Assembly (NCBI RefSeq): GCF_900098925.1 | Contig: NZ_LT622356.1 | Location: forward strand, 50,040 to 114,039 | Length of the DNA: 64,000 bases | Origin: Bacillus massiliglaciei | Lineage (GTDB): Bacteria; Bacillota; Bacilli; Bacillales; DSM-1321 | Direction of reading: 5' to 3' | Shown: positions 42,186 through 50,464 of the stretch, in pieces | Layout of the letters: every line of letters starts with the position of its first letter | Position numbering within the stretch: the stretch's first letter is position 1 | The notes under the pieces: generated by a model | Seen by the model: only the letters and a program-made list of their open reading frames with translations | Database searches by the model: none | What the model was told of the DNA's origin: nothing | Translations under genes and position numbers: made by a program

Positions 42186-42536
42186 ATGATGGAACGGGTT
42201 CTGGCTACAGACGAAGCGCTCGAATTGATTGAACGGATGAAAAAGACCCACGGATCCATTCTGTTCTATCAATCCGGCGGCTGCTGCGACGGCTCGGCGC
42301 CGATGTGCTACAGAACGGAGGATTTCCGTCTTGGCGATTCCGATCTTAAGCTCGGGACCGTTGGGGAAATCCCCTTCTATATGCACCGCAGCCAATACGA
42401 CTATTGGAAACATACCCAGCTCATCCTGGATGCTGCCGACGGACGCGGCCCTGAATTCTCGCTCGACAGCGTGGAGGACCGCCACTTTTTGATCCGCTCG
42501 CGGGTATTCACCGAGGAAGAACGCGGAGAACGATAA
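42186..42536 (+). CDS. DUF779 protein, partner of the aldehyde dehydrogenase
   Basis: 116 residues with the family block GSILFYQSGGCCDGSAPMCY, RLGDSDLKLG, PFYMHRSQYDYWKHTQLILD and GRGPEFSLDSVEDRHFLIRS. The three Cys (GCC...MC) could bind a metal. DUF779 genes are nearly always next to AcoD/ExaC-type dehydrogenases, as here, nine bases downstream. The molecular role is not known to me. Confidence 0.88.
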   Translation: MMERVLATDEALELIERMKKTHGSILFYQSGGCCDGSAPMCYRTEDFRLGDSDLKLGTVGEIPFYMHRSQYDYWKHTQLILDAADGRGPEFSLDSVEDRHFLIRSRVFTEEERGER

Positions 42537-42539
42537 AAC

Positions 42540-42588
42540 AAAAGCTGTCCCGAAACCGGAAAATCCCGGCCGGGGACAGCTTTTTTTG
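42540..42588. terminator. Terminator between convergent genes
   Basis: AAAGCTGTCCC / GGGACAGCTTTTTTT stem directly after the DUF779 gene. Confidence 0.8.
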
Positions 42589-42591
42589 TAT

Positions 42592-43077
42592 CTACTTGAT
42601 GATTTTTCCTTTGAAGCGGCTGAAGACCGATGATTGGAGAAGAAAAGCTGCTGACATGCACAGCAGACCGCTCACTGTCCAAATAAAGAAAAAGACATGG
42701 CCGCCGAATGTAGGGGAACCCGAAATCAGTAAACTGCATCCCAACAAGCCTGCACTGAGCAACAGCAAATAATAGGAAAACCATTTAGTCCGCCGCTTGG
42801 ACAGCCGGTACCCAATTAGAAGGACCGCATATAATCCGCTCAATACCATAAGAATTGGATAGGTTGGCTGGAATTTAAAGGCATAAATGAAATAGTCCAG
42901 CTGCGAGATATGGTCATGGCTGCTGGATACGCTCCCATACAGCCATTCTGAAAAGGGGGTCGAATACTTCCATTCCCATGGATTATTCACAATGGCACTT
43001 CCCTCATATAAAGCACAGGCGCTGGCAAACAAAAACAAGCCAAGGGCCAGCGCAATTTGAAGCCAAAATCCAAACAT
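42592..43077 (-). CDS. DUF4306-like membrane protein (YjdJ type)
   Basis: 161 residues, four hydrophobic segments. CALYEGSAIVNNPWEWKYST, then PFSEWLYGSV, HISQLDYFIYAFKFQPTYPI match the YjdJ/DUF4306 family of bacilli. Integral membrane protein of unknown function. It converges on the DUF779 gene. Confidence 0.68.
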   Translation of the reverse strand: MFGFWLQIALALGLFLFASACALYEGSAIVNNPWEWKYSTPFSEWLYGSVSSSHDHISQLDYFIYAFKFQPTYPILMVLSGLYAVLLIGYRLSKRRTKWFSYYLLLLSAGLLGCSLLISGSPTFGGHVFFFIWTVSGLLCMSAAFLLQSSVFSRFKGKIIK

Positions 43078-43130
43078 AATAACTCCTTCCTTTTTTACTA
43101 TTCTTAGTTAAACTGTACAGCATGAGAGAT

Positions 43131-43334
43131 TCAAAATGAATCTTTTTGTTTGATGGTCAGGATCACAGAACCCAAAAAGAAAATCACAGCGGCAATCGCC
43201 GTTACCGTGAAAGAAATGGAATCGCCCCCCAAATTAAGCTCATCCACGATGATTCCCTCTTGAAACAAAAGCGTAAAAGCAAGCACAATCAAGAAAAAAG
43301 AATTAAGAATGATGTACCTGTTGCTTTGAAACAA
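43131..43334 (-). CDS. Small two-helix membrane protein
   Basis: 67 residues, FQSNRYIILNSFFLIVLAFT ... FTVTAIAAVIFFLGSVILTI KQKDSF. Start is a TTG at 43334 with GAGGTG 14 bases upstream, so the true start is uncertain. Co-directional with the YjdJ-like gene, 53 bases before it. Not recognised. Confidence 0.55.
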   Translation of the reverse strand: MFQSNRYIILNSFFLIVLAFTLLFQEGIIVDELNLGGDSISFTVTAIAAVIFFLGSVILTIKQKDSF

Positions 43335-43713
43335 AGTTTGAACAAAAACACCTCACAAACCCGTATTTTACGTTAAATACAAAGAATCCATTTTGAAAAA
43401 AAGATTGATCAAAATGGATTCTTATCTAGCAATTATAAGTCTCGATTTTATAAAAAAGTTTGATCATTTTCTACCGGTGTTGCTCTACAATCGCGCCCGA
43501 TTATTGAAGATCGTTATTCAATTAAAGCCCCTTTAAAGTTGAGGGACCGATTAAAAAACACAGATTTAAAGTGTTAATAAATTGTCTATATATGCAACCC
43601 TAAGAATGCCACAAATACTGATATAACACGTTTATAGCTTTTAGGTGTGTACCCAAACTTGCATTTGGGAACGTTTTATTGAATGAATATGTTTGATTCC
43701 TTGCACGTTTCAT
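43335..43713. other. Intergenic stretch with a 12-bp inverted repeat
   Basis: Contains GAATCCATTTTG / CAAAATGGATTC with a 14-base loop (43384-43424), possibly a terminator or transposon end. Otherwise no gene is seen. Confidence 0.5.
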
Positions 43714-44232
43714 TTAAAGACGAATAGAGCCATAATGGTGTCGACCATCAAAAAGAAACGCAATTATACTCTCATAATAAGGTATAAATTTTTTTAGTTC
43801 GATTAGCTTTAAGATTTCCTCTTTAGAAGCCCATTTGGCTGCTTGTACCTCTTCAGTCTGTAACCTCAATTCATTCAAATCAAAGTCATATTCTATTAAA
43901 TAATAATCATCAAAGCCACGTTCAAAGTTAATAGTAAATTGTGGACGTATTTTTTCAAAGTTATAATGAATCCCCAACTCCTCGAATAACTCTCTTGAAG
44001 CAGCCTGTTGACTTGTATCGCCTGCAACCGCACTACCACCACAAGTGATATCCCAAAGGTTCGGCCATCCTTGCTTAAAGGGCTGACGCTGCTGAATGAG
44101 CATCTCACCTTTTGAATTAAATATACATACGTGTACTACTAAATGAAACTCGTCTGGTGTCATTTCATCTCCACGAGTTATTTGTTTCTCTATTTTATTA
44201 CGATGCTTATCATATAAATCCCACTTTTCCAT
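43714..44232 (-). CDS. Nudix hydrolase
   Basis: 172 residues, MEKWDLYDKHRNKIEKQITR, WDITCGGSAVAGDTSQQAAS, then RELFEELGI. The Nudix box GX5EX7REUXEEXGU is present with Asp in place of the first Glu. The N-terminal DLYD..R pattern and the overall layout resemble the YfcD/isopentenyl-isomerase-like Nudix branch. It hydrolyses some nucleoside-diphosphate-linked compound. Substrate unknown. It stands alone. Confidence 0.82.
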   Translation of the reverse strand: MEKWDLYDKHRNKIEKQITRGDEMTPDEFHLVVHVCIFNSKGEMLIQQRQPFKQGWPNLWDITCGGSAVAGDTSQQAASRELFEELGIHYNFEKIRPQFTINFERGFDDYYLIEYDFDLNELRLQTEEVQAAKWASKEEILKLIELKKFIPYYESIIAFLFDGRHHYGSIRL

Positions 44233-44713
44233 TGCTAAGCTCCTTATGTATATGTTTGTAACAGAATCCCAGTATACTATAAATAAAATTATTATTATGA
44301 ACTTTGCAAAAAATATTTAACGATTTGAAATAAAGTAGATAAAAGTTCCCAAAGCGTCGTTTGGTAACATTTCAAAAAAGAATGTTATCCAATAAAATGG
44401 CCCGATTGCGAAACAAAAAATCCTGCATATCATACAGGACTTTTAATCAAACTTTATTAGAAATTATCAATCTTTTTTATAAATTATCGAACTTTAATTT
44501 AAATCAACAGTACCCGCTGTTCGCTGTATTTTTCATAAACTTCAAATAAAGAGTATTAAGCACAATAAAGACCAGGATTAAATAAAAAGCAGGCCTTAAG
44601 TGCAGAAAGACTTCCCCTTCCATCCAAAAATCTCCTCTTTCTAGTAAAATATTCATATTAATTATACATCATAGCCGTTTGGTTATCTGCTGAAATTTCA
44701 AACAATTCTCAAA
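44233..44713. other. Intergenic stretch
   Basis: Only a small hairpin (TCCTGcatatcataCAGGA followed by TTTTAAT, about 44427-44446) is seen. Short open frames here lack ribosome sites and protein-like composition. Confidence 0.45.
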
Positions 44714-44901
44714 CTATTTATTCCCGCTTTCCTTTTTCCAGTTATACGGTGTCTTCGCCCATTCAATAAGCAGTGTAAATAAGAAGATAAACAAACAGAG
44801 GAGCAGATTTTCGCCCCAGCGAATCTCTTTGCCCCCGCCGGACTGTACGATCGATGCATGATAAAATAAAGGATAGGCATCCTGATAGATTGCTTAATCA
44901 T
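44714..44901 (-). pseudogene. Frameshifted small membrane protein
   Basis: GGAGG stands six bases before an ATG at 44901, but that frame gives no sensible protein. From about 44890 a neighbouring frame reads AIYQDAYPLFYHASIVQSGG, then GGKEIRWGENLLLCLFIFLF and TLLIEWAKTPYNWKKESGNK, a membrane helix with the IEW.KTP..WKKE ending common to small Bacillus membrane proteins. A one-base shift close to the start would join them. Either a pseudogene or a base-calling slip. Confidence 0.4.
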
Positions 44902-45041
44902 GCAGTCCCTCCTTTTCCTTCTCGTCCTCTGTGATTCAATTACTATCATTTTAACACAAATTGGTAATAAAATCCCTTTTTTCTGAAAATAATGGCTTAA
45001 AATTCCTGATGAAAAATCACCTAAGAGAAAACCCCCTCCCC

Positions 45042-45069
45042 TTGACTCTTTGTTAAAAATCACTATACT
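45042..45069 (+). promoter_or_regulatory. Promoter of the guanidine exporter operon
   Basis: TTGACT, 16 bases, TATACT, about 20 bases before the riboswitch. Confidence 0.7.
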
Positions 45070-45087
45070 AGTTGGTAATTGCATACA

Positions 45088-45215
45088 AAAGGTTTTCTAG
45101 GGTTCCGCAGCCGTCAAAGCTGGTCTGGTCCGAGAGAAAACTCACAGTTTTACTGTGTCACGGAAGGATAAAAGCCTGGGAGGAACTGTTTACAGTCAGC
45201 CCGGGCTTTTTTTGG
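45088..45215 (+). ncRNA. Guanidine-I (ykkC) riboswitch with terminator
   Basis: The conserved ykkC elements appear in order: TTCTAGGGTTCCGC, TCTGGTCCGAGAG, CACGGAAGGATAAAAGCCTG, GGAGG. The 3' strand AAGCCTGGG can instead pair with CCCGGGCTT followed by TTTTTTT (45172-45214), an intrinsic terminator. Free guanidine would stabilise the aptamer and permit read-through into the two small exporter genes. The pattern is highly specific to this class. Confidence 0.93.
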
Positions 45216-45244
45216 CTGCCTGATAATAAATGGGAGGTGTCTTT

Positions 45245-45586
45245 ATGAATGTAAATTGGATTGCCGTATTGGCGGCATCTGTTTTTGAAGTGCTGTGGGT
45301 CATCGGGCTGAAGCACGCCCATGATGTTTGGACATGGACGGGAACGGTGATCGCTATTCTCATCAGCTTCTATGTCATGGTCATGGCCGGACGAAAATTG
45401 CCCGTCGGAACGGTGTATGCCGTTTTTGTCGGACTGGGGACAGCGGGAACCGTTCTCTCAGAAATTCTCTTTTTCGGGGAACCGGTGAAACCAAGCAAAC
45501 TGTTCTTTGTCCTCCTGATCTTAGTGGGAGTCATCGGACTGAAATTCGTCACAAATGAGGAAGCACAGAAAGGGGATGCGTCCTAA
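45245..45586 (+). CDS. gdnC: Guanidinium exporter subunit (SMR family, YkkC/GdnC type)
   Basis: 113 residues, four membrane helices, MNVNWIAVLAASVFEVLWVI. The Glu in FEVLW of helix 1 is the coupling residue of the small multidrug resistance family. GTVYAVFVGLGTAGTVLSEI and LFFGEP follow. Start at the ATG behind GGGAGGTG. Together with the next gene it forms a heteromeric guanidinium/proton antiporter, as the upstream guanidine riboswitch indicates. Confidence 0.9.
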   Translation: MNVNWIAVLAASVFEVLWVIGLKHAHDVWTWTGTVIAILISFYVMVMAGRKLPVGTVYAVFVGLGTAGTVLSEILFFGEPVKPSKLFFVLLILVGVIGLKFVTNEEAQKGDAS

Positions 45587-45900
45587 TGGCCTGGCTCACT
45601 TTAATTGCGGCGGGCATATGCGAGATGTTCGGCGTTGCGATGATCAATAAATGGCATATCGAACGGAATGGGCTGTCTTTCCTTTTACTCATGGCCGGAT
45701 TTGGGGGAAGCTTCTTGTTTCTTTCCTATGCGATGGAATCCCTTCCCATGGGGACAGCATATGCCGTTTGGACAGGAATCGGCGCATCAGGCGGCGCCCT
45801 ATTGGGAATGATGCTTTACGGGGAATCAAAGGACTGGAAAAGGGTCATCTTTATCGTCATGGTGCTGGCCGGTGCCATAGGGTTGAAGCTTGTCTCTTAA
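45586..45900 (+). CDS. gdnD: Guanidinium exporter subunit (SMR family, YkkD/GdnD type)
   Basis: 104 residues, four helices, MAWLTLIAAGICEMFGVAMI with the helix-1 Glu (CEMFG), GTAYAVWTGIGASGGALLGM and MLYGESKDW. The ATG overlaps the stop of the partner gene by one base. Second subunit of the guanidinium exporter under the riboswitch. Confidence 0.9.
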   Translation: MAWLTLIAAGICEMFGVAMINKWHIERNGLSFLLLMAGFGGSFLFLSYAMESLPMGTAYAVWTGIGASGGALLGMMLYGESKDWKRVIFIVMVLAGAIGLKLVS

Positions 45901-45930
45901 AAGAAACTAAAGGCAGCTTATAGTTCAGCT

Positions 45931-46158
45931 TCAGAAAAAAAGATAAATCGAAATAAACAGGCTGAACCCGGAGATAAGAAAAATTGGATAAGCGGCTGCC
46001 TTTCCTTTTTCCTGCAGTTCAGAAATCCCCATCACCATGAACATGGCCCCTAAAAAGAGAATCATTATGGGCAGAACTTCAAACGATTCCGTCAATAACG
46101 CATAAATAGCTAAAGCCGATGCAATGAGACCGAATACCGTCCTTACTATAACCAACAT
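45931..46158 (-). CDS. DUF3953-like small membrane protein (YczI type)
   Basis: 75 residues, MLVIVRTVFGLIASALAIYA, three helices, GAMFMVMGISELQEKGKAAA. Start at 46158 behind AAGGAGG. It looks like YczI/DUF3953. Function unknown. Confidence 0.65.
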   Translation of the reverse strand: MLVIVRTVFGLIASALAIYALLTESFEVLPIMILFLGAMFMVMGISELQEKGKAAAYPIFLISGFSLFISIYLFF

Positions 46159-46212
46159 CCCCGCCTCCTTTTCCATCATTATACTATTTATAGAAAGGAG
46201 GTGTCTGATCAT

Positions 46213-46236
46213 AAAAAAAAGACTGCCGCTGCAGTC
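46213..46236 (-). terminator. Terminator of the small-membrane-protein cluster
   Basis: GACTGC-AGCG-GCAGTC followed by TTTTTTTT on the minus strand, 40 bases after the stop of the next gene. Confidence 0.75.
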
Positions 46237-46275
46237 CTGTGCCAAGGAAGCTTTTATGTATTCCGTTTCGTCATC

Positions 46276-46467
46276 TCAGGGGCCAAATTCCGAAACAGCT
46301 GCGGAGATGTCCGTCTTCTCTTCATCATAGGACGGCCCTTCATACAGCTGAATATAGGCAAGTCTCAGGAGCAGGACAACGAATAAAACGAAAATGAAGC
46401 CAATCATGATCTTCAGCCGGGCGGACAGCACCCGCTTTTTCTTTTTAACCTTCTGTCTTTCCTCCAA
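46276..46467 (-). CDS. Small single-helix membrane protein
   Basis: 63 residues: basic start MEERQKVKKKKRVLSARLKI, one helix MIGFIFVLFVVLLLRLAYIQ, acidic tail GPSYDEEKTDISAAVSEFGP. Positive-inside orientation puts the tail outside. It is the last of three small genes read in one direction. Not recognised. Confidence 0.55.
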   Translation of the reverse strand: MEERQKVKKKKRVLSARLKIMIGFIFVLFVVLLLRLAYIQLYEGPSYDEEKTDISAAVSEFGP

Positions 46468-46498
46468 CGTTCCTTCCCTCCGCTTCCATTTCAGCCGG

Positions 46499-46648
46499 CT
46501 AGCTTCGCACCGTCAGGCCAACACAGGCAATGCCCAATAGGCAAAATAAACTGAGTGTAAGGGGCTGAGGAAAAATAATGCACAGCATACTGCTGAAAAT
46601 CACGAGCAGGACGCTGATGCCGCTCATCCTTTCTCTCCACTTACTCAC
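46499..46648 (-). CDS. Small membrane protein
   Basis: 49 residues from GTG at 46648 (VSKWRERMSGISVLLVIFSS), ribosome site GAAGGGAAG. Two hydrophobic segments. A longer start at 46702 is possible. Not recognised. Confidence 0.45.
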   Translation of the reverse strand: MSKWRERMSGISVLLVIFSSMLCIIFPQPLTLSLFCLLGIACVGLTVRS

Positions 46649-46751
46649 CCTGCAATCACTTCCCTTCTTAGTATTTTTCCGGATCCTGTTAAATATCCGC
46701 ATAGGTTATATATTCCTCTTCCATCATCTGTAAAACATCTTTTTCATGGTG

Positions 46752-46913
46752 CTAATTCATCAATTCTCCCTCTGAGATTAATGGAAGCATCTTCTCATAG
46801 TCCTGTCCCGGCAGCTGATCAATCGTCTCTTCCGGCGCCGGCCGGTATGCCGTATGGACATGCCATAGCAGGACAATGAATACGGTCAGCAGAAGAAACA
46901 TTCCTTTCTTCAC
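46752..46913 (-). CDS. Small membrane protein, possibly truncated by an in-frame TAG
   Basis: 53 residues from GTG at 46913 behind GGGAGGG: VKKGMFLLLTVFIVLLWHVH, then an outside tail RPAPEETIDQLPGQDYEKML. After the TAG the same frame stays open for 20 codons (HHEKDVLQMMEEEYITYADI) to a TAA at 46690, and these look protein-like. The TAG may be a recent nonsense change. Not recognised. Confidence 0.5.
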   Translation of the reverse strand: MKKGMFLLLTVFIVLLWHVHTAYRPAPEETIDQLPGQDYEKMLPLISEGELMN

Positions 46914-47091
46914 GGACCATCCCTCCCTTGAATGGGCTTTTTGTCTCATCTTCATAACTTTCATAGCGTACACGCTTATGATAATTTATAATTATAAAAT
47001 TGAATTGCCAATGAAGCCATGTAATGGAAATGATAAGTACATCACAAGAGTCCTACTATTCAGACTTTTGCTGCAAGGAGATTAGGAATAC

Positions 47092-47778
47092 ATGAGCATC
47101 ACCGCCTATAAAATTGGAGTACAGACCGCACAAAAGGAACCGTTTGATGACTTTGTCTATGTCTCTGAAGGAAGAAGCATCCTGATCGGGCGGGCCAGCC
47201 GTCATTCACAGGCTGACCTTGCCCTGTACAATGACTTCGTCTCCAGGGAACATTGCCGAATGTATATCCAAGACGAAACGCTTTATATAGAAGATTTGAA
47301 CAGCAAACACGGAACCGCCGTTAACGGTGTTACGCTCGTGCCCGAAACACCCTGTCCCATTCAGCCGGGAGACGCCCTTACACTGGTCAACGGCCTGGTC
47401 CGGCTGTACGTTACAGCGGACGATGACGTGACGCGCGACCTTACGTCGCTGACCCTGCAGCTCCTTCAGACCATTTCTGTCAATGAGCATCTGCAGACGG
47501 TTCTCGTCCACGGCACACTGATTAAAATGCCGGCCAAAGAATTCACCTGCTTTCAATTGCTGTACGCAAGACTTGGAAACCTGACCACTAAGGAAGAAAT
47601 CATCCTGAATGTCTGGCCGGAGAGGACAGGCGACCCGCAGCATATCGTCTCAGCAGAAGAAATCACCTCCCTTCTGTACCGGGTCCGGAAACGCCTGAAA
47701 GGCCATTTCTCCATTCATTCCGTCCCCCATAAAGGCTATTATATGGAGTACGCCGCCGTTGAATTGCATAACGCATAG
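47092..47778 (+). CDS. FHA domain fused to a winged-helix DNA-binding domain
   Basis: 228 residues. Residues 25-110 form an FHA domain with the phosphothreonine-binding pattern LIGRASRHSQADLALYNDFV, SREHCRMYI and DLNSKHGTAVNG. From about 125 to 220 there is an OmpR/PhoB-type winged helix (LIKMPAKEFTCFQLLYARLG, LTTKEEIILNVWPE, ITSLLYRVRKRLKGHFSIHS, VPHKGYYME). It would be a one-component regulator whose state depends on a phosphothreonine partner and hence on a Ser/Thr kinase. It is preceded by AAGGAG and followed by a terminator. Targets unknown. Confidence 0.83.
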   Translation: MSITAYKIGVQTAQKEPFDDFVYVSEGRSILIGRASRHSQADLALYNDFVSREHCRMYIQDETLYIEDLNSKHGTAVNGVTLVPETPCPIQPGDALTLVNGLVRLYVTADDDVTRDLTSLTLQLLQTISVNEHLQTVLVHGTLIKMPAKEFTCFQLLYARLGNLTTKEEIILNVWPERTGDPQHIVSAEEITSLLYRVRKRLKGHFSIHSVPHKGYYMEYAAVELHNA

Positions 47779-47785
47779 CCTTCCC

Positions 47786-47813
47786 CCTTCTCACTTGAAG
47801 GGGTTTTTTGTGC
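47786..47813. terminator. Terminator after the FHA gene
   Basis: CCCCTTC / GAAGGGG stem followed by TTTTTTG. Confidence 0.8.
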
Positions 47814-47814
47814 C

Positions 47815-48018
47815 TTACGTTTGGTCCATTTCCGCAATCGCCTCCATCGCGGATTCAATATCTTTCCTATATTCGATTTCATCGCCGTGCACAATTTGAA
47901 AGGAATCTTCTTTATACCCTACAATGATCGGCTGCTCGTTATGAGTGAATCGAAACGTGATATCGCATGTATGAAAGGTTTTTAAGGTTTCAAGCATGTT
48001 TCGCAGATTATCTGACAT
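47815..48018 (-). CDS. Unrecognised 67-residue protein
   Basis: MSDNLRNMLETLKTFHTCDI, TFRFTHNEQPIIVGYKEDSF, HGDEIEYRKDIESAMEAIAE. Soluble, acidic, alternating strand and helix character. GAAGGAGA precedes the ATG. It converges on the FHA gene and shares its terminator. No family recognised. Confidence 0.6.
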   Translation of the reverse strand: MSDNLRNMLETLKTFHTCDITFRFTHNEQPIIVGYKEDSFQIVHGDEIEYRKDIESAMEAIAEMDQT

Positions 48019-48271
48019 ACCGGTTCATCTCCTTCACTCTGAAGATGCGCTTTGCACAGGCAAACACCCTTTTCGAATTGGCAAAACTTATACGGAGGTA
48101 TCAAGTCCCTTTTATATCCCTTTTTTTCAATAATACATGAAAAAATTCAGCAAAAAATGATGATTAAGAACTAATAAAGAGGAAAATCACATAAATTGTT
48201 TGAAAATAATGACAAAATAGAATAACAGAGTCCATGTTTCGAGGGAAAATGACAGGAAAAGCGGGATCTTA

Positions 48272-48298
48272 AAAAAAACCGGCATGGTTTCCCATGCC
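48272..48298 (-). terminator. Terminator of the cupin gene
   Basis: GGCATGG / CCATGCC stem followed by GGTTTTTTTTA on the minus strand, adjacent to the cupin stop. Confidence 0.8.
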
Positions 48299-48934
48299 TC
48301 AGCCATTGAGCCGTTTGTGATTAATGGTGACTGAAATCTCGTCGCTTTTCCGGTCTTGCTTTGGAGCCGGACGTGTCCCTTTTGCCTTTTCAGGAGGACC
48401 GATGACGACCTGTTCCTGAATGGGCGCAAGCGCATCGGCGATTTTTCCAGCCTCCACGCCATAGGCGAGCTGGAACACCTCCGGCGGCGTATGCCGGAGC
48501 ATGCTGGAACCTTCCGCCGACTCGAACTGGTCATTGTTAAAAAAGAGATGCAGATGCAATTTATCGGACACCGGCCGGATCCAATGCCACCACGCCATCG
48601 GAATGAAGACGACCTGGCCGGCTTTCGCCCGGTACTCATGCAGCCGGTTCGTATCCGGATCGACAATCGAGACGGCCGCTTCACCGGAAACGATGACATC
48701 CAGCTCCCAGGCATTCGGATGCCAGTGCGGCTCCCGAATATGTCCCTTCGTCAGATACAGGTCCACAAAAGCACCGCCGAGCATGGCCGGCATCTGGGTC
48801 GAAGATACCTTGTAGGCAATATTGTCACGGTCTCTTTCAAAAAATACACTGTCCCTCGAGTCAAAAAAAAGATTGGGAGTCCCGCTTGATTTCTTAATGT
48901 TCCTGTTATCTGGGACAAACCCGGACTTCGCCAT
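48299..48934 (-). CDS. Cupin-domain protein (oxalate-decarboxylase-like)
   Basis: 211 residues with one germin-type cupin at about 45-150: GHIREPHWHPNAWELDVIVS carries the metal ligands H-x-H and Glu, and VFIPMAWWHWIRPVSD carries the second motif's His. A C-terminal tail without known domains follows (EKAKGTRPAPKQDRKSDEIS). No signal peptide. Single-domain relatives are manganese- or iron-binding oxidases/decarboxylases. The substrate is not evident. Divergent from an MFS exporter, which may handle the same compound. Confidence 0.75.
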   Translation of the reverse strand: MAKSGFVPDNRNIKKSSGTPNLFFDSRDSVFFERDRDNIAYKVSSTQMPAMLGGAFVDLYLTKGHIREPHWHPNAWELDVIVSGEAAVSIVDPDTNRLHEYRAKAGQVVFIPMAWWHWIRPVSDKLHLHLFFNNDQFESAEGSSMLRHTPPEVFQLAYGVEAGKIADALAPIQEQVVIGPPEKAKGTRPAPKQDRKSDEISVTINHKRLNG

Positions 48935-49055
48935 CCCTATCCCTCCTCATCGTCCTGACCTACCTAATATTCCTCTACCATCCTTATGTGGAAGGATTGG
49001 GCATGGTGACTCAAGTCCAAGCATAATATGGCTGAAGGAGGACTGAGCATTGTAC

Positions 49056-49084
49056 TTGCCAATCAGCCAAATGCGGGGTATATT
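49056..49084 (+). promoter_or_regulatory. Candidate promoter of the MFS gene
   Basis: TTGCCA, 17 bases, TATATT, 80 bases before the start codon in the divergent intergenic space. Confidence 0.55.
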
Positions 49085-49165
49085 CTATTACCTAACCGAA
49101 AAAAATCGGATACCTATTATAGAGAGTCCGGATGTATCCAGACTCAGGAAAGAAAGGGAATTATC

Positions 49166-50380
49166 GTGAATCATCATCCAACACAGCCCCATTATTCCTT
49201 CATTACCGTCCTGTTATTCTGGTGCGGCCTTGTTCTGCTCAGCAGCATGTACATTACCATTCCATTGACAGCGACTTTCACGGAGGCTTTTCACATCACA
49301 GCGGCGCAAACCGCCTGGATCGGCAGCTCTTTTTCTTTGTGCTATGCCCTAGGCTGCCTGCTTTACGGCCCGTTTTCTGATAAATACGGCCGTAAAATCT
49401 TTTTGACCGTCAGCATGGTCCTCTTAACGATTGTCACCATCGCCATCGGTTTTGCCGACAGCTATGCTGCCATGATTGTCTTAAGGGGAATCCAGGGACT
49501 GATCGCAGCAGCGTTCGCCCCAATTTCACTCGTTTATGCCGGGGAGCTGTTCCCGCCGAACAGAAGGCTGACCGCCATCGGTTTCATCAGTTCCGGCCTA
49601 TTGATGGCAAGTGTCGTCGGCCAGGTGTTCAGCGGATTCATCGCGGAAACCTTCGGATGGCGGGCGATCTTCTTCATCTTAGGTGCGGTTTACTTCCTGA
49701 CCGCCCTTGTCGTGATTTTCAGGCTGCCAAAGGAACAGACAGCGAAGTCAGACGACAGTGTCCTGAGCAAATTCCAGCAAATGTCCGGCCTGCTGAAACG
49801 GCCGCAATTGGTGTTCACCTTCTCGATCACCTTCCTGCTGCTGCTCTCCCTTGTCGGCATGTATACCGTGCTCGGAAGCTATTTAAGCTCGGACAAATTC
49901 GGGCTTAACGCCCATCAAATTCTCGCTGTACGCGGCGCCGGCATTGTCGGCATGCTGCTGTCGCCTTTCGCGGGCCGAATCGCCGGCAGAATCGGCAGGG
50001 CAGCTGTCCTAAGAGGCGGACTAATTCTCGCTGCCGTCGGACTGCTATGTATCGGCATCAGCCCGACCCTGCCGCTGCTCGTCTTAGCAAGCATCGTATT
50101 CGTGGCCGGCATTGCGGTCGTAACACCTGTCATGATCACGCTTGTCGGCCAGCTCGCTGGAAACGCACGCGGAAGCGGCATCTCCTTCAATGCCTTCGTC
50201 CTATTCCTTGGGGCGAGCGCAGGGCCGAACCTTGTCATCGGTTTAACGAGAACCGAGCATTACAAACTCGCCTTTGACATGCTGAGCGGAATCTTGCTTG
50301 CAGGCTTCCTGCTGTCCCTGCTGATCAAGGTCCATTCCCCGGCACCTGTCGGGAATGTGGCGAAAAAGCCTGTATCGTAA
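49166..50380 (+). CDS. MFS transporter, 12-helix drug/metabolite exporter type
   Basis: 404 residues from GTG at 49166 (VNHHPTQPHYSFITVLLFWC) behind AAAGGGA. The longer frame from 49028 runs over the promoter and is rejected. MFS motif A LYGPFSDKYGRKIFLTVSM after helix 2, motif C-like GFISSGLLMASVVGQVFSGF in helix 5, twelve helices with a central basic loop (RLPKEQTAKSDDSVLSKFQQ). Antiporter-type efflux of an unknown compound. Divergent from the cupin gene. Confidence 0.85.
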   Translation: MNHHPTQPHYSFITVLLFWCGLVLLSSMYITIPLTATFTEAFHITAAQTAWIGSSFSLCYALGCLLYGPFSDKYGRKIFLTVSMVLLTIVTIAIGFADSYAAMIVLRGIQGLIAAAFAPISLVYAGELFPPNRRLTAIGFISSGLLMASVVGQVFSGFIAETFGWRAIFFILGAVYFLTALVVIFRLPKEQTAKSDDSVLSKFQQMSGLLKRPQLVFTFSITFLLLLSLVGMYTVLGSYLSSDKFGLNAHQILAVRGAGIVGMLLSPFAGRIAGRIGRAAVLRGGLILAAVGLLCIGISPTLPLLVLASIVFVAGIAVVTPVMITLVGQLAGNARGSGISFNAFVLFLGASAGPNLVIGLTRTEHYKLAFDMLSGILLAGFLLSLLIKVHSPAPVGNVAKKPVS

Positions 50381-50402
50381 ATTAAGGCATTCAGAATAAC
50401 CA

Positions 50403-50437
50403 AAAACATCCAGTTCTCTGTGAGAATTGGATGTTTT
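50403..50437. terminator. Terminator after the MFS gene
   Basis: AACATCCAGTTCTC / GAGAATTGGATGTTTTT stem. Confidence 0.8.
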
Positions 50438-50464
50438 TCATTTTAGCCTCATCCTCTTTTTCGT

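Noticed and set aside
44361..44549. Short + strand ORF of 62 codons
   Set aside because: No ribosome site, crosses a small hairpin, low-complexity composition.
46199..46386. + strand frame behind a perfect AAAGGAGGTG
   Set aside because: The only start (GTG) overlaps the ribosome site, the frame crosses a minus-strand terminator and lies antisense to a small membrane gene. Probably chance.
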